DNA of 59,033 bases from UBA9662 sp002729415 (GTDB lineage: Bacteria; Poribacteria; WGA-4E; UBA9662), in contig PBXZ01000096.1 of assembly GCA_002729415.1 (NCBI GenBank), forward strand, positions 1-59,033, read 5' to 3'. Below the pieces are notes generated by a model. That model made no database searches and was not told the origin of the DNA. It saw only the letters and a program-made list of their open reading frames with translations. The translations under genes were made by a program, and so were the position numbers. This document shows positions 25,215 through 34,866 of this stretch, in pieces. Position 1 is the stretch's first letter, and each line of letters starts with the position of its first letter.

Positions 25215-28200
25215 ATGTCGTCCCGTATTCCATTGCCCTTCCTGCTGCTCACCCTGCCGGTTGCTGTCCCGGTCTCCGCGGCACCCCTCGATTTCAATCT
25301 GGATGTCCGCCCTCTCCTCTCGGATCGCTGCTTCATCTGCCACGGCTTCGATGAGAATGCACGCAAGGCCGACCTGCGTCTCGACCAGGCGGAGGGCGCC
25401 TACGCCGAACGCGAAAACGGCCATGCCATCGTTCCCGGCAAACCGGATGAATCCCTGGTCTGGAAGCATCTCACGCACTCTGATCCGGACGAGGTCATGC
25501 CGCCGCCGGACTCCCACCTCAAACTCAATGATACCGAGAAGGGGCTTATCCGCCGCTGGATTGAAGAAGGCGCCGAATACAAGGATCACTGGGCTCTCAT
25601 CCCACCCGTGCGACCGCCCGTGCCCACCCCCGCCGGCGCCACCATTCGCAATCCGATCGACGCCTTTGTGGGGGCGCGCCTCAGCAAGGAAGGACTCGTG
25701 CAATCACCCGAAGCAGTGCGCCACACCCTGGCCCGCCGCCTCTCCCTCGACCTCCGCGGCCTCCCTCCCTCCCCTGAAGAAGTGGAGGGGTTCCTCAACG
25801 ATACATCGGAAGATGCCTACGAGAAGCTGGTCGACCGCTTTCTTGCCTCCCCCGCCTACGGCGAGCGCATGGCCTGGCCCTGGCTCGACGCTTCCCGCTA
25901 TGCTGATTCCAATGGCTACCAGGGTGATCGCGAACGCACCATGTGGCCATGGCGCGACTGGGTGGTCGATGCCTTCAATCGCAACATTCCCTGGGATGAT
26001 CTGACCATCTGGCAACTGGCCGGCGATCTCCTTCCCGATGCCTCCATTGAGCAACGCCTGGCCACTGCCTTCCTGCGCAACCATCCCATCAATGGCGAGG
26101 GTGGGCGCATCGCGGAGGAAAACCGTGTCGACTACGTGCTGGACATGACCGAGACCACCGGCACGGTCTGGCTCGCGCTCACTCTCAATTGCAGCCGCTG
26201 CCACGACCACAAGTACGACTCCATCACGCAGGAGGAGTATTACGGACTCTCGGCTTTCTTCAACCAGACACCGGTCACCGGAGGAGGGGGTGATCCCGCC
26301 ACTCCCCCGGTCCTCGCGGTCTCCACTGGAGAGCGCAAGGCACGCGAAGCGGCTCTCGAAAAGGAGATCGCGATGCTGCGGGAAGACCTGAAGACTCTCG
26401 AAGAGGACCTCCTCGCCAGGCAACCGGCATGGGAGAAGGGCCAGAGACGTGACGTGTCCAACAGTGAGTGGCAGGTGCTGGAGATCAACTCCGCCAAGGC
26501 GGACAAACAAACGCTCGAGATCCTGAAGGACGGCAGCGTGCTGGCAGGCGGGGAGAATCCCAAGAACGACGCCTACCGCCTCTCGACCGAGACCAGCAAG
26601 AAATCCATTGGGAGCATCCGGTTGGAGGCCCGACGGCACAAGAGCATGACGGAGGGACGGCTCACACGATCGGACAGCGGCAACTTCGTCCTCACCGGCT
26701 TCGAGGTCCGGGTGCAACCGCTGGGCGGCAAGGCTACGACCCTCAAGTTCAAGTCTGCGGTGGCTACTTTCGAGCAGGACAATCACAAGATCCAGTCGGC
26801 CTATGACGGAAATGCGCAGGCTGGATGGGCCGTCTACGAGAACAATACCATCGACCGCGACCATGAGGCCGTTTTTCACGCCGAGAAGCCCGTGCCCGTG
26901 CCCGAGCACGCTTCCGTGATTGTCACCCTCCGCCACGACTCACCACACCCCAACCACAATCTGGGCTTCTTCCGCATCTCGGTGAGTGAGAATCCGGGCG
27001 CTCAGCTCTCCTCCGGCGAACGCCGCCTGCAGGAGGCCCTGGTCCTCGCCCCGGACAAGCGTAGCGAGGGACAGTCCGAACTCCTGGCCCGGATTCATCG
27101 TGAAAGTGTCCCGCGCCACACCGAACTGGTAAAACTGATCGAGGCAAAGACCAACGAACTCAATGGCAATCGCAAGGGCCTGCCCCGCGTGATGGTGATG
27201 CAGGACCAGGACAAACCACGCAAGACCTACGTCCTTGATATCGGTCTCTACAACAAGCGCGGGAAGGAGGTTAACACCGGAACCCCCGCCAGTCTGCCTC
27301 CCTTCCCCGAGGGACAGCCGCGCAACCGCCTCGGTCTCGCAAACTGGCTCGTTGCCCCCGAGAACCCTCTGCCCGCCCGCGTAACGGTCAATCGCTTCTG
27401 GCAGGAGATCTTCGGGATCGGCCTCATCAAATCGCCCGAAAACTTCGGGGTCCAGAGTGAGGTTCCCATCCATCCACGGCTGCTGGACTGGCTCGCGGTG
27501 GAGTTCATTGAGTCGGACTGGGATGTGAAGCACCTCCTCCGCACCATCGTGACGAGCCACACCTACCGGCAGTCGTCCCGCGTCACTCCGACCGGCCTCG
27601 AAGCAGATCCCTCCAACCGTCTCCTCGGCCGCGGAGCGCGCTTCCGCATGCCAGCGTGGATGATCCGCGACCAGGCCCTGGCAGCGAGTGGCTTACTGGT
27701 CGGCAGGCAGGGTGGCCCTCCGGTGAATTCCTACCAACCCGCCGGAATCTGGGCGGAAGCCACCTTCGGGAAAAAACGCTACAACCGCGGCAAGGGAGAA
27801 GATCTCTACCGCCGCAGCCTCTACTCCTTCTGGCGTCGTATCGCCGCCCCCCCGATGTTCTTTGACAACCCGGGACGGGAAACCTGTTCGGTAAAATCAG
27901 GGCGAACCAACACTCCCCTCCATGCCCTTAACACTCTCAATGACACGACCTATGTGGAGGCCGCCCGGGCCCTTGCCGCCCGGGCCGCCCGGGAAACCGG
28001 TGAGAAGAGTCGCGCCCAGATCCGGCACGCCTTCGAACTGGTGGTGGCCCGGCCACCCTCCTCCCGTGAACAGGAGATCCTGGAGAACATCTACAATCGC
28101 GCTCAGGACCGCTTCACCGCCAATCCCGGTGCAGCGACTGATTTCCTCAAGAACGGTGAATCCCCACGAAACTGCGAACTTCCTGAACCGACACACGCCG

Positions 28201-28259
28201 CCCTGGCCACGGTGTGCCTGGGGATTCTGAATCTGGACGAAACCCTGACCAAGGAATAG
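25215..28259 (+). CDS. PSCyt1-DUF1549-DUF1553 protein
   Basis: A 1014-residue exported protein (signal ending VPVSAAP). Residues about 28-125 form a planctomycete-type cytochrome c domain with CFICH (Cys39) and the later MPPPDSHLKL that usually carries the axial Met. DUF1549 follows (RRLSLDLRGLPPSPEEVE), with a second motif CSRCHDHKYD (Cys326). A coiled-coil and jelly-roll-like insertion occupies about 375-600. DUF1553 forms the C-terminus (NRLGLANWLVAPENPLPARVTVNRFWQ; RTNTPLHALNTLND). The DUF1501 partner begins 48 bases downstream. The whole is probably a periplasmic electron-accepting protein; substrate and partner are not known. Confidence 0.94.
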   Translation: MSSRIPLPFLLLTLPVAVPVSAAPLDFNLDVRPLLSDRCFICHGFDENARKADLRLDQAEGAYAERENGHAIVPGKPDESLVWKHLTHSDPDEVMPPPDSHLKLNDTEKGLIRRWIEEGAEYKDHWALIPPVRPPVPTPAGATIRNPIDAFVGARLSKEGLVQSPEAVRHTLARRLSLDLRGLPPSPEEVEGFLNDTSEDAYEKLVDRFLASPAYGERMAWPWLDASRYADSNGYQGDRERTMWPWRDWVVDAFNRNIPWDDLTIWQLAGDLLPDASIEQRLATAFLRNHPINGEGGRIAEENRVDYVLDMTETTGTVWLALTLNCSRCHDHKYDSITQEEYYGLSAFFNQTPVTGGGGDPATPPVLAVSTGERKAREAALEKEIAMLREDLKTLEEDLLARQPAWEKGQRRDVSNSEWQVLEINSAKADKQTLEILKDGSVLAGGENPKNDAYRLSTETSKKSIGSIRLEARRHKSMTEGRLTRSDSGNFVLTGFEVRVQPLGGKATTLKFKSAVATFEQDNHKIQSAYDGNAQAGWAVYENNTIDRDHEAVFHAEKPVPVPEHASVIVTLRHDSPHPNHNLGFFRISVSENPGAQLSSGERRLQEALVLAPDKRSEGQSELLARIHRESVPRHTELVKLIEAKTNELNGNRKGLPRVMVMQDQDKPRKTYVLDIGLYNKRGKEVNTGTPASLPPFPEGQPRNRLGLANWLVAPENPLPARVTVNRFWQEIFGIGLIKSPENFGVQSEVPIHPRLLDWLAVEFIESDWDVKHLLRTIVTSHTYRQSSRVTPTGLEADPSNRLLGRGARFRMPAWMIRDQALAASGLLVGRQGGPPVNSYQPAGIWAEATFGKKRYNRGKGEDLYRRSLYSFWRRIAAPPMFFDNPGRETCSVKSGRTNTPLHALNTLNDTTYVEAARALAARAARETGEKSRAQIRHAFELVVARPPSSREQEILENIYNRAQDRFTANPGAATDFLKNGESPRNCELPEPTHAALATVCLGILNLDETLTKE

Positions 28260-28307
28260 ACCGAATCCGCCCCCGGAGAGCCGAGAACCGAATCCTGAAT
28301 ACTCCCC

Positions 28308-29765
28308 ATGTCGCCCCTCAAGGAACACCACCTCAACATCAACCGCCGCCACTTCTTCGGCAAGAGTGCAACCGGCATCGGGACGGCGGCCCTGGCAACC
28401 CTGCTGGGGCGCGACGGATTCGCGGACGGGACGGGGAAACAGAAACTACCTTCCTTCATCCGGCAGATCGCGCCCAAGGCCAAGCGGGTGATCTACCTCT
28501 TCCAGAACGGCGCACCGACCCACTGCGACCTCTTCGACTACAAGCCGCAACTCCAGAAACTGCACAACACTCCCGTGCCCGAGAGCTACGTAGGAGGCAA
28601 GCGTTTCAGCACCATGACCGGCAATGCCAATGGCAAGCTTCTTCTGGCCCCGGTCGAACCCTTCCATCAATACGGACAAAGTGGAGCCTGGGTGAGCGAT
28701 TTCATGCCCCATACAGGCAAGATCGCGGACAAGGTCTGCTTTGTGAAGAGCGTGCATACCGAGGCGGTCAATCATGCCCCGGCCGTCTCCCTCTTCATGA
28801 GCGGTGCGCAGCTTCCCGGACGGCCCACCATGGGGGCCTGGCTCAGCTACGGGCTGGGCACGATGAACGACAACCTGCCCTCCTTCGTGGTCATGACCTC
28901 CGTCAGCAAGGGCACCACCTGCGGACAGATCTTCTACGACTTTTACTGGGGCTCCGGTTTCATCCCCACCCGCCACCAGGGTGTCAAGTTCCGTCCTGCC
29001 AGCGATCCGGTCCTCTACCTCTCCAATCCCAACGGGATGAGCCCACCACTGCGCCGCGAGATGCTGGATGACCTCGGACGTCTCAACCAACTCAAGTTTG
29101 AGGAATCCGGCGACCCCGAAATCGCCACCCGCATCGCCCAGTATGAGATGGCCTACCGGATGCAGACAAGTGTCCCCGAACTCGCCGACATCTCGGATGA
29201 ACCCAAGGAGATCCTTGACCTCTACGGGCCGGGTGTCCACGAGTCCGGAACCTTTGCCCGCAACTGCCTCCTGGCCCGCCGTCTTGCCGAGCGCGGCACC
29301 CAGTTCATTCAGCTCATGCACGCAGGCTGGGACCAGCATCGCTCCCTCACGACCGAGCTTTACACCCAGTGCAAGGACACCGACCAGCCGAGCGCCGGAT
29401 TGGTCCGGGACCTCGAACAGCGCGGCATGCTCGACGAGACCCTCGTCATCTGGGGTGGTGAATTCGGACGCACGCCCTTCCTGCAGGGCAACATGAACGA
29501 CCGCAAGGGGTGGGGCAGGGACCACCATCCGTATGCCTTCACTATCTGGATGGCGGGCGGCGGCATCAAGGGCGGCCAGACTTACGGAGAATCGGACGAC
29601 ATCGGCTTCAACGTGGCCAAGGATCATGTCCACGTCCATGACTTCCAAGCCACTGTCCTCCACCTCCTGGGCATCGACCACGAGCAACTGACCTTCAAGT
29701 TCCAGGGCCGCCATTTCCGACTCACCGATATCTACGGCCAGGTCGTGAAGGACATCCTGGCCTGA
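28308..29765 (+). CDS. DUF1501 protein, partner of the PSCyt1-DUF1549-DUF1553 protein
   Basis: A 485-residue DUF1501 protein with a Tat signal (INRRHFFGKSATGIGTAALATLL). Landmarks are YLFQNGAPTHCDLFDYKP, SVHTEAVNHAPAVSLFMSGAQ, QLMHAGWDQHRSLT, WGGEFGRTPFLQG and the run MAGGGIKGGQTYGESDDIGF, with DHVHVHDFQATVLHLLGID near the end. It is longer than the copy at 14582 and belongs to the other common subtype, which pairs with large PSCyt1-DUF1549-DUF1553 proteins. The 48-base gap points to co-transcription. No hairpin comparable with that after the first pair is visible downstream. Confidence 0.93.
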   Translation: MSPLKEHHLNINRRHFFGKSATGIGTAALATLLGRDGFADGTGKQKLPSFIRQIAPKAKRVIYLFQNGAPTHCDLFDYKPQLQKLHNTPVPESYVGGKRFSTMTGNANGKLLLAPVEPFHQYGQSGAWVSDFMPHTGKIADKVCFVKSVHTEAVNHAPAVSLFMSGAQLPGRPTMGAWLSYGLGTMNDNLPSFVVMTSVSKGTTCGQIFYDFYWGSGFIPTRHQGVKFRPASDPVLYLSNPNGMSPPLRREMLDDLGRLNQLKFEESGDPEIATRIAQYEMAYRMQTSVPELADISDEPKEILDLYGPGVHESGTFARNCLLARRLAERGTQFIQLMHAGWDQHRSLTTELYTQCKDTDQPSAGLVRDLEQRGMLDETLVIWGGEFGRTPFLQGNMNDRKGWGRDHHPYAFTIWMAGGGIKGGQTYGESDDIGFNVAKDHVHVHDFQATVLHLLGIDHEQLTFKFQGRHFRLTDIYGQVVKDILA

Positions 29766-29883
29766 AGGAACGCTTCACCGTCCGCTCGTCCGGACTGCAG
29801 CAATCGGTCAACTTCTGTCCATCCGCCCTGCTCTCCCGGGCGCCCCCTTTGCGATCAGGTCCCCACCCCCAACCGGTGCCCTC

Positions 29884-31173
29884 CTACTGAGTGTTTTTCC
29901 AGCACTCCGGCAGGTTCTTCACCGTCTCGCTCACGATCGAGATGATCCGCTTGCGCTCGCTGCTTCCAATGTGGGAAAACTCTTCATCCGTGCTCTGCAG
30001 GGCTCTCCACAACTCTTCAAGCGTCTGCGTCCGGACCACCGGCGGCAGAAACTCAAAATACTTTGAGTAAATGAGGTAGGAACACCGATTCTTGAAGAGC
30101 CGACCATAGCAACGCAGTTGCCGTAACGACTGCCCCTCACTGTTCTTCACCCCGGCTGCTTCAAACGCCTCCACAAAGGCAGGATCACCTTCCAGTCCGT
30201 CCTTCAGGTCGAACTCATCACAGAACAGAAACGCCTTCACGATATCCCGGGCCGAATCCCGGGCCGAACGCGCAGCCATCCCCTCCGGCTTGGTCACATC
30301 CACTTCCGGATCGATCGCTTTCTGAAGATAGACCAGTCGCCGGTATTCCATCGACGCCTTGGTCAGGATGTTCTGCGTGGTGCACTGATGTTCCAGCACC
30401 ATCAAAGACACGATATCGCTCTTCGGACGGAGATATTTCGAGGTATCGATCCTGCCTTCCATCGTCTCCCAGTTGGCGCCCGCTTCGTAGTCGAACTCCA
30501 CCCCCCCTTCATCGAGTTGCGTCGCTATCGTGTTGCCCATGTGACGGAATCCACCATGGCTTCCAGTGACAAACCATCCCCCCCAACGCTCCTTGAGCGG
30601 ACTGGAGTGGGTGGTCAGGTAGGTCCCCTCCGCCAGGATGGGATGGCCGTTCTTGTCAGGAAAGACCGAGCGCACCATGAAACCGGGCACCAGGTCCGTG
30701 CGCGATGTGCCGTGACACTGCAGACAGGCATTGTCGCGCCCCACGAATCCCGCCTTCCCGATCTTCTCCTTGTCCAGAAGGTAGAACACCGGACCCAGTC
30801 TGGGGTCCGTGGAAGATGCTTCAAAGCTGCCTCCCGGCACGTAGCCCAGGTAGGTGTCGTCCGAATAGTAGATCACCCGGGGATTGTGATAACGAATCCT
30901 GTTGTTCTGCTGACTCGTGCGCGAGTAAACCATCACCTGGGATTCGACCGGGATATTGAGCTGTTTGAGCAACTGCTTCAACACCTCGAGCGGCTCACCC
31001 TTCGGTTGAGGTTTACGCCCGGCCGCCCAATCAGCGGCAAGCAATGCCAGTTCATCCTGTGACTCCGTATCCGAGTAATTGATCGGCGCCAGTTCAAAGA
31101 AATCCCGCTGAGCCTGAGCCAATTGGCCACACAACAACAATCCAGCAACAAGAAGAGGTTTTACGACAGTCAT
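29884..31173 (-). CDS. Exported protein with one CxxCH haem motif, unrecognised family
   Basis: A 429-residue protein with a signal peptide ending AQAQRDF. A c-type haem site CLQCH (Cys150) lies in a conserved-looking context: GFVGRDNACLQCHGT, followed by VPGFMVRSVFPDKNGHPI. Possible distal ligands follow (TYLTTHSS, GSHGGFRHMGN). The C-terminal half is helical and has several cysteines (CTTQ, CDEF, CYGR, NRCSYL). I cannot assign a family. The haem site combined with position beside the cytochrome-bearing DUF1549 protein suggests a periplasmic electron carrier or haem sensor. It is convergent with the DUF1501 gene. Confidence 0.8.
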   Translation of the reverse strand: MTVVKPLLVAGLLLCGQLAQAQRDFFELAPINYSDTESQDELALLAADWAAGRKPQPKGEPLEVLKQLLKQLNIPVESQVMVYSRTSQQNNRIRYHNPRVIYYSDDTYLGYVPGGSFEASSTDPRLGPVFYLLDKEKIGKAGFVGRDNACLQCHGTSRTDLVPGFMVRSVFPDKNGHPILAEGTYLTTHSSPLKERWGGWFVTGSHGGFRHMGNTIATQLDEGGVEFDYEAGANWETMEGRIDTSKYLRPKSDIVSLMVLEHQCTTQNILTKASMEYRRLVYLQKAIDPEVDVTKPEGMAARSARDSARDIVKAFLFCDEFDLKDGLEGDPAFVEAFEAAGVKNSEGQSLRQLRCYGRLFKNRCSYLIYSKYFEFLPPVVRTQTLEELWRALQSTDEEFSHIGSSERKRIISIVSETVKNLPECWKNTQ

Positions 31174-31608
31174 TCAGGAAATACTCTACGTTGGAAGGGG
31201 TCCGATCCTTCAACCCGATCAGGTGAGGACTGCTGGATTCAGGTCAAATCCCCACTTTTTGCCCCAAGAGACCTTTTCGCCCTCGCCAAAGCGCGCCTCG
31301 AATCCGAAAACCCCGCCCGCAAGCTGGTCACCGGAACGATGACTCATTCGCACTACCCTGCCTCCCAACGCAACAGCCCCACGGTGCTCAAGAGCAGCCG
31401 CAGGACTGTTATTCCCCCCCAAAAAAAGGGTTATCCCATTTATCCCCTCCTCCCCCATCCATAACAGGGCAATTAGCAGACCAGTCGGCGCTTTTCGCAC
31501 AGAGTAAATACATGCTTTCAAATGGAACAGTAGCCACGGGAAGGATGAAAGCTTTTATCCGATCCGGCTTGAGTCTTCCTTCAACGGAATCAGATCATCA
31601 TTAAGTTC
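31174..31608. other. 435-base intergenic region upstream of lysS and the CxxCH protein gene
   Basis: This is the only gap above 300 bases. It separates two divergent genes and should hold both promoters. A C-rich run followed by seven A's lies near 31413-31427, and an AAAGCTTT palindrome near 31548. A 100-codon minus-strand frame (31219-31521) runs through it but shows no family features. I see no tRNA, riboswitch or convincing terminator. Confidence 0.5.
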
Positions 31609-33105
31609 ATGACCGCTGACGATTCCCCCCCGACCAATAGTACGGAGCCAGGTTCCACCGAGGCAGAGCTCATCGCCATTCGCCGCGAGAAGCTGGCCAA
31701 GTTGCGCGAGTTGGGAATCGATCCCTTCGGGGGCCGCTTTGAAACCGACACCACCGCTGCTGAGCTTCAGAATGACTTTTCGGACGACCGCCCGGTCAGG
31801 CTGGCGGGACGCCTCCTCGCCATCCGGGACATGGGAAAATCGGTCTTTTTCGTCATCGGGGATGTCGAGGGCCGGATCCAGGGCTACCTGAACAAGAAGG
31901 GCGTTTCCGAGCACGACTGGGAAGTCTGGCACCTGCTCGACCGCGGTGACTGGATCGGGATCGAAGGAACTACCTTCACTACCGGCAAGGGCGAGCCCAC
32001 CGTGAAGGTGGATTCCCTGCGGGTGCTTGCCAAAGCCCTGCGCCCCATGCCCGACAAATGGCACGGCGTGGCCGATCGCGAGATCAAGTACCGCAAGCGG
32101 CATCTCGATCTCATGGCCAACCAGCCCAGCGCGGATCTCTTCGTGTTACGTTCCCGGATCCTGGCCGAGATCCGGGACTTTTTCCATGAGCGGGGCTTCC
32201 TTGAAGTAGAGACACCCATGCTGCAGGACGTGGCGGGCGGCGCCGCGGCCCGTCCTTTCGAAACTCACCACAATGCGCTCAACATGCCCCTCACTCTGCG
32301 CATTGCACCGGAGCTCTACCTCAAGCGCCTGCTGGTGGGCGGATTCACCAAGGTCTTTGAGTTGAACCGCAATTTCCGCAACGAAGGCATCTCGCGCCGG
32401 CACAATCCCGAGTTCACCATGCTGGAGGCCTACTGGGCCTGCGCTGACTTCGAGAAGATGGCCGAGTTGGTGGAAGAACTCGTCTGCTCCCTGGCGGAGA
32501 AGTTCTTCGGAACCCTCCAGATTGAACACAAGAACGAGGAAGGCGAGATCCTGCGGACCATCGATCTCTCACGCCCCTGGAAGCGACGTCCCTACCGCGA
32601 GCTCATCATCGAGGTTGCCGGCGAAGACTGGTTCGACATCAGTCCCGAACAACGCCGGGCGCGCGCCGAGAACGACTTCAACCTCGAAATCGGAGCCGGT
32701 CTCGAGGACTACGAAGTCACTCAACAGGTCTTCGAAAAGCTGGTCGAAGAACACACCTTCGATCCCTGCTACGTCACCCACGTCGACGCCAAGCTCATTC
32801 CCCTCGCCAAGCTCAATCCCGACAATCCGGAGGTCATTGACGTCTACGAACTCATCATCAACGGCCAGGAGATCTCCCCGGGCTACTCAGAACTCAATGA
32901 TCCCGACGTGCAGCGCGCCCGCTTCGAGGAACAGAGCGGTGGAGAGGCGCAGGAGATCGACCACGATTTCGTGGAGACCCTTGAGCACGGCATGCCACCC
33001 GCGGGCGGCATCGGCATCGGCATCGACCGCCTCATCATGTTGCTCACCGGTGCGCCCACCATCCGGGATGTCGTCCTCTTCCCGCAGTTGAAGCGGAAGG
33101 AGTGA
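31609..33105 (+). CDS. lysS: Lysyl-tRNA synthetase, class II
   Basis: A 498-residue class II lysyl-tRNA synthetase, which charges tRNA-Lys in the cytoplasm. An OB-fold anticodon-binding domain sits at about 60-160 (RLAGRLLAIRDMGKSVFFVI). The catalytic domain has motif 1 (FFHERGFLEVETPMLQ), motif 2 (FELNRNFRNEGISRRHNPEFT) and motif 3 (GGIGIGIDRLIMLLTG). The length is standard. The start ATG fits the family N-terminus, where a short acidic tail precedes 'LREKLAKLRE'-like sequence. No Shine-Dalgarno is visible upstream. It is tail-to-tail with glpK, 15 bases apart. Confidence 0.97.
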   Translation: MTADDSPPTNSTEPGSTEAELIAIRREKLAKLRELGIDPFGGRFETDTTAAELQNDFSDDRPVRLAGRLLAIRDMGKSVFFVIGDVEGRIQGYLNKKGVSEHDWEVWHLLDRGDWIGIEGTTFTTGKGEPTVKVDSLRVLAKALRPMPDKWHGVADREIKYRKRHLDLMANQPSADLFVLRSRILAEIRDFFHERGFLEVETPMLQDVAGGAAARPFETHHNALNMPLTLRIAPELYLKRLLVGGFTKVFELNRNFRNEGISRRHNPEFTMLEAYWACADFEKMAELVEELVCSLAEKFFGTLQIEHKNEEGEILRTIDLSRPWKRRPYRELIIEVAGEDWFDISPEQRRARAENDFNLEIGAGLEDYEVTQQVFEKLVEEHTFDPCYVTHVDAKLIPLAKLNPDNPEVIDVYELIINGQEISPGYSELNDPDVQRARFEEQSGGEAQEIDHDFVETLEHGMPPAGGIGIGIDRLIMLLTGAPTIRDVVLFPQLKRKE

Positions 33106-33120
33106 TCGTGAGGACGCAGT

Positions 33121-34578
33121 CTAGTCCTCCCAGCCCTTGACGCGTTCCACGGCCCGGTCCCAGCGCGCCCTGATCCCGGCATAATCTCCTTCCACCGGAT
33201 CGAAACACCGATCCACTCCCCATCGCTCACCAAACTCCCGCTGGTCCTTCCAGACTCCGGTCGCCAGACCGGCCAGAGCCGCCGCCCCGAAGGCGGTGGT
33301 TTCGATATTACTCGGTCGCACCACCTGGCGCTGCAGGAAATCGCTCTGGATCTGCATGAGCAGGTCGCTGCGTGCTGCCCCGCCATCGACCCGCAGTTCC
33401 ACCAGTTCCACTCCCGAGTCCTTCTCCATGCACTCCAGCAGCTCAACCGACTGCAGGGCCACTGCCTCGAGGGACGCCCGGCAGAGGTGTGCCCTGGAAG
33501 TGCCGCGGGTGAGCCCGAACACCGCTCCCCTCGCATAGGGATCCCAGTGCGGCGCACCCAGACCGGTGAAGGCAGGCACCACCACACACCCCCCGCTGTC
33601 AGGAACAGTGGCTGCCAGCTCGTCCAGCTCCGGTGCACTCGACACCATCTGGATTTCGTCCCGGAACCACTGGCAGAGAGCTCCCCCGATGAAGACGGAG
33701 CCTTCCAACGCATAACTCACCTCTCCACCAACCCGCCAAGCCACCGTGGTGAGCAGACCATTGCGTGAACTCACCGCCTCGCCTCCGGTGTTCATCAGAA
33801 GGAAGCAGCCGGTCCCGTAGGTGTTTTTCGCCATGCCGGGATCGAAGCATGCCTGCCCGAAGAGGGCCGCCTGTTGATCACCCGCCATCCCCGCGATGGG
33901 AATGCCGCCCCATTCACCCACCACGGCGCTGGAGTCCACCACCCCGGGCAACATCGAACGGGGAACCCTGAAGATCTCCAGCAGGGTGTCATCCCAGTCG
34001 AGACTGTGGATGTTGAAGAGATTCGTCCGCGAGGCATTGGATACATCCGTCACGTGGACGGCACCCTCCGTCAGTTTCCAGACAAGCCATGAATCAATCG
34101 TTCCAAAGCGCAGCCGTCCCGCCTCCGCCTTTTCCCGCGCTCCCTCCACGTGATCGAGAATCCATTCCACCTTGCTCGCGCTGAAGTAGGGATCGAGCCG
34201 CAGTCCGGTTCTCGCTGTCACCTCTGCCTCCCGGCCCTCCTCCTTCAGACGTGCGCAACGTTCCGCGGTTCTGCGATCCTGCCAGACGATCGCATTGCAG
34301 ATCGCCTCTCCACTTGCTGCATCCCAGACCACCGTGGTCTCCCGCTGGTTGGAGATCCCCAGGCCGGCGATCAACTGCCTGTCGGACCGGGCCAGAACTT
34401 CCGCCAGTGTCGTCTCCTGCGATGCCCAGATCTCCTCCGCATCGTGCTCCACCCATCCCGGTTCCGGGTAATACTGGGTGAATTCCCTCTGCGCCGCGTG
34501 TACCGCCTTCCCGGTTTCATCGAAGAGGATCGTTCGCGAACTTGTAGTCCCCTGGTCGAGCGCGAGCACGAACTTCAT
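33121..34578 (-). CDS. glpK: Glycerol kinase
   Basis: A 485-residue glycerol kinase starting at MKFVLALDQGTTSSRTILFD; the open frame extends 67 codons further upstream but that part has no family match. Phosphate loop 1 is DQGTTSS. GLGISNQRETTVVWD and IVWQDRRTAERC are typical substrate-side segments. GMAGDQQAALFGQACF and KNTYGTGCFLLMNTG form the second ATP-binding half. The FGGY signature region is near GGQRVDGGAARSDLLMQIQSDFL. It makes glycerol 3-phosphate from glycerol with ATP. No glpF or glpD gene is adjacent. Confidence 0.96.
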   Translation of the reverse strand: MKFVLALDQGTTSSRTILFDETGKAVHAAQREFTQYYPEPGWVEHDAEEIWASQETTLAEVLARSDRQLIAGLGISNQRETTVVWDAASGEAICNAIVWQDRRTAERCARLKEEGREAEVTARTGLRLDPYFSASKVEWILDHVEGAREKAEAGRLRFGTIDSWLVWKLTEGAVHVTDVSNASRTNLFNIHSLDWDDTLLEIFRVPRSMLPGVVDSSAVVGEWGGIPIAGMAGDQQAALFGQACFDPGMAKNTYGTGCFLLMNTGGEAVSSRNGLLTTVAWRVGGEVSYALEGSVFIGGALCQWFRDEIQMVSSAPELDELAATVPDSGGCVVVPAFTGLGAPHWDPYARGAVFGLTRGTSRAHLCRASLEAVALQSVELLECMEKDSGVELVELRVDGGAARSDLLMQIQSDFLQRQVVRPSNIETTAFGAAALAGLATGVWKDQREFGERWGVDRCFDPVEGDYAGIRARWDRAVERVKGWED

Positions 34579-34866
34579 GGCCCCGCCAAGGGACCGCACC
34601 CTGCCTCGCAATTCAAGCTCCTCCTCCCCGGAATGCTCCCCTTTCGCATCACTGCAGCCCCGCAGGATTCGCCGGCCTATCGCCCTGAAACCAATGCATC
34701 CAACCGATTCCCATCCGGCGCCTGATCGTCCCAGAGCAAACAATTTCGCTCCCTGCTGCATGAAATGCAGGGAGATCACACCTTAACGCCCCTGTTCCCT
34801 AATATCGCTTAACCAATAACCCATTGACCCCGGCCCATGCATTTTGTCCGCTCTCCGAAACTCGTC

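Noticed and set aside
31219..31521. Minus-strand frame of 100 codons in the 435-base gap upstream of lysS
   Set aside because: Low-complexity GC-driven composition, no domain, no start signal, and it covers the likely promoter region of two divergent genes.
34579..34779. Extended N-terminus of glycerol kinase (67 extra codons)
   Set aside because: The family N-terminus MKFVLALDQGTTSS starts at 34578; the extension has no match.
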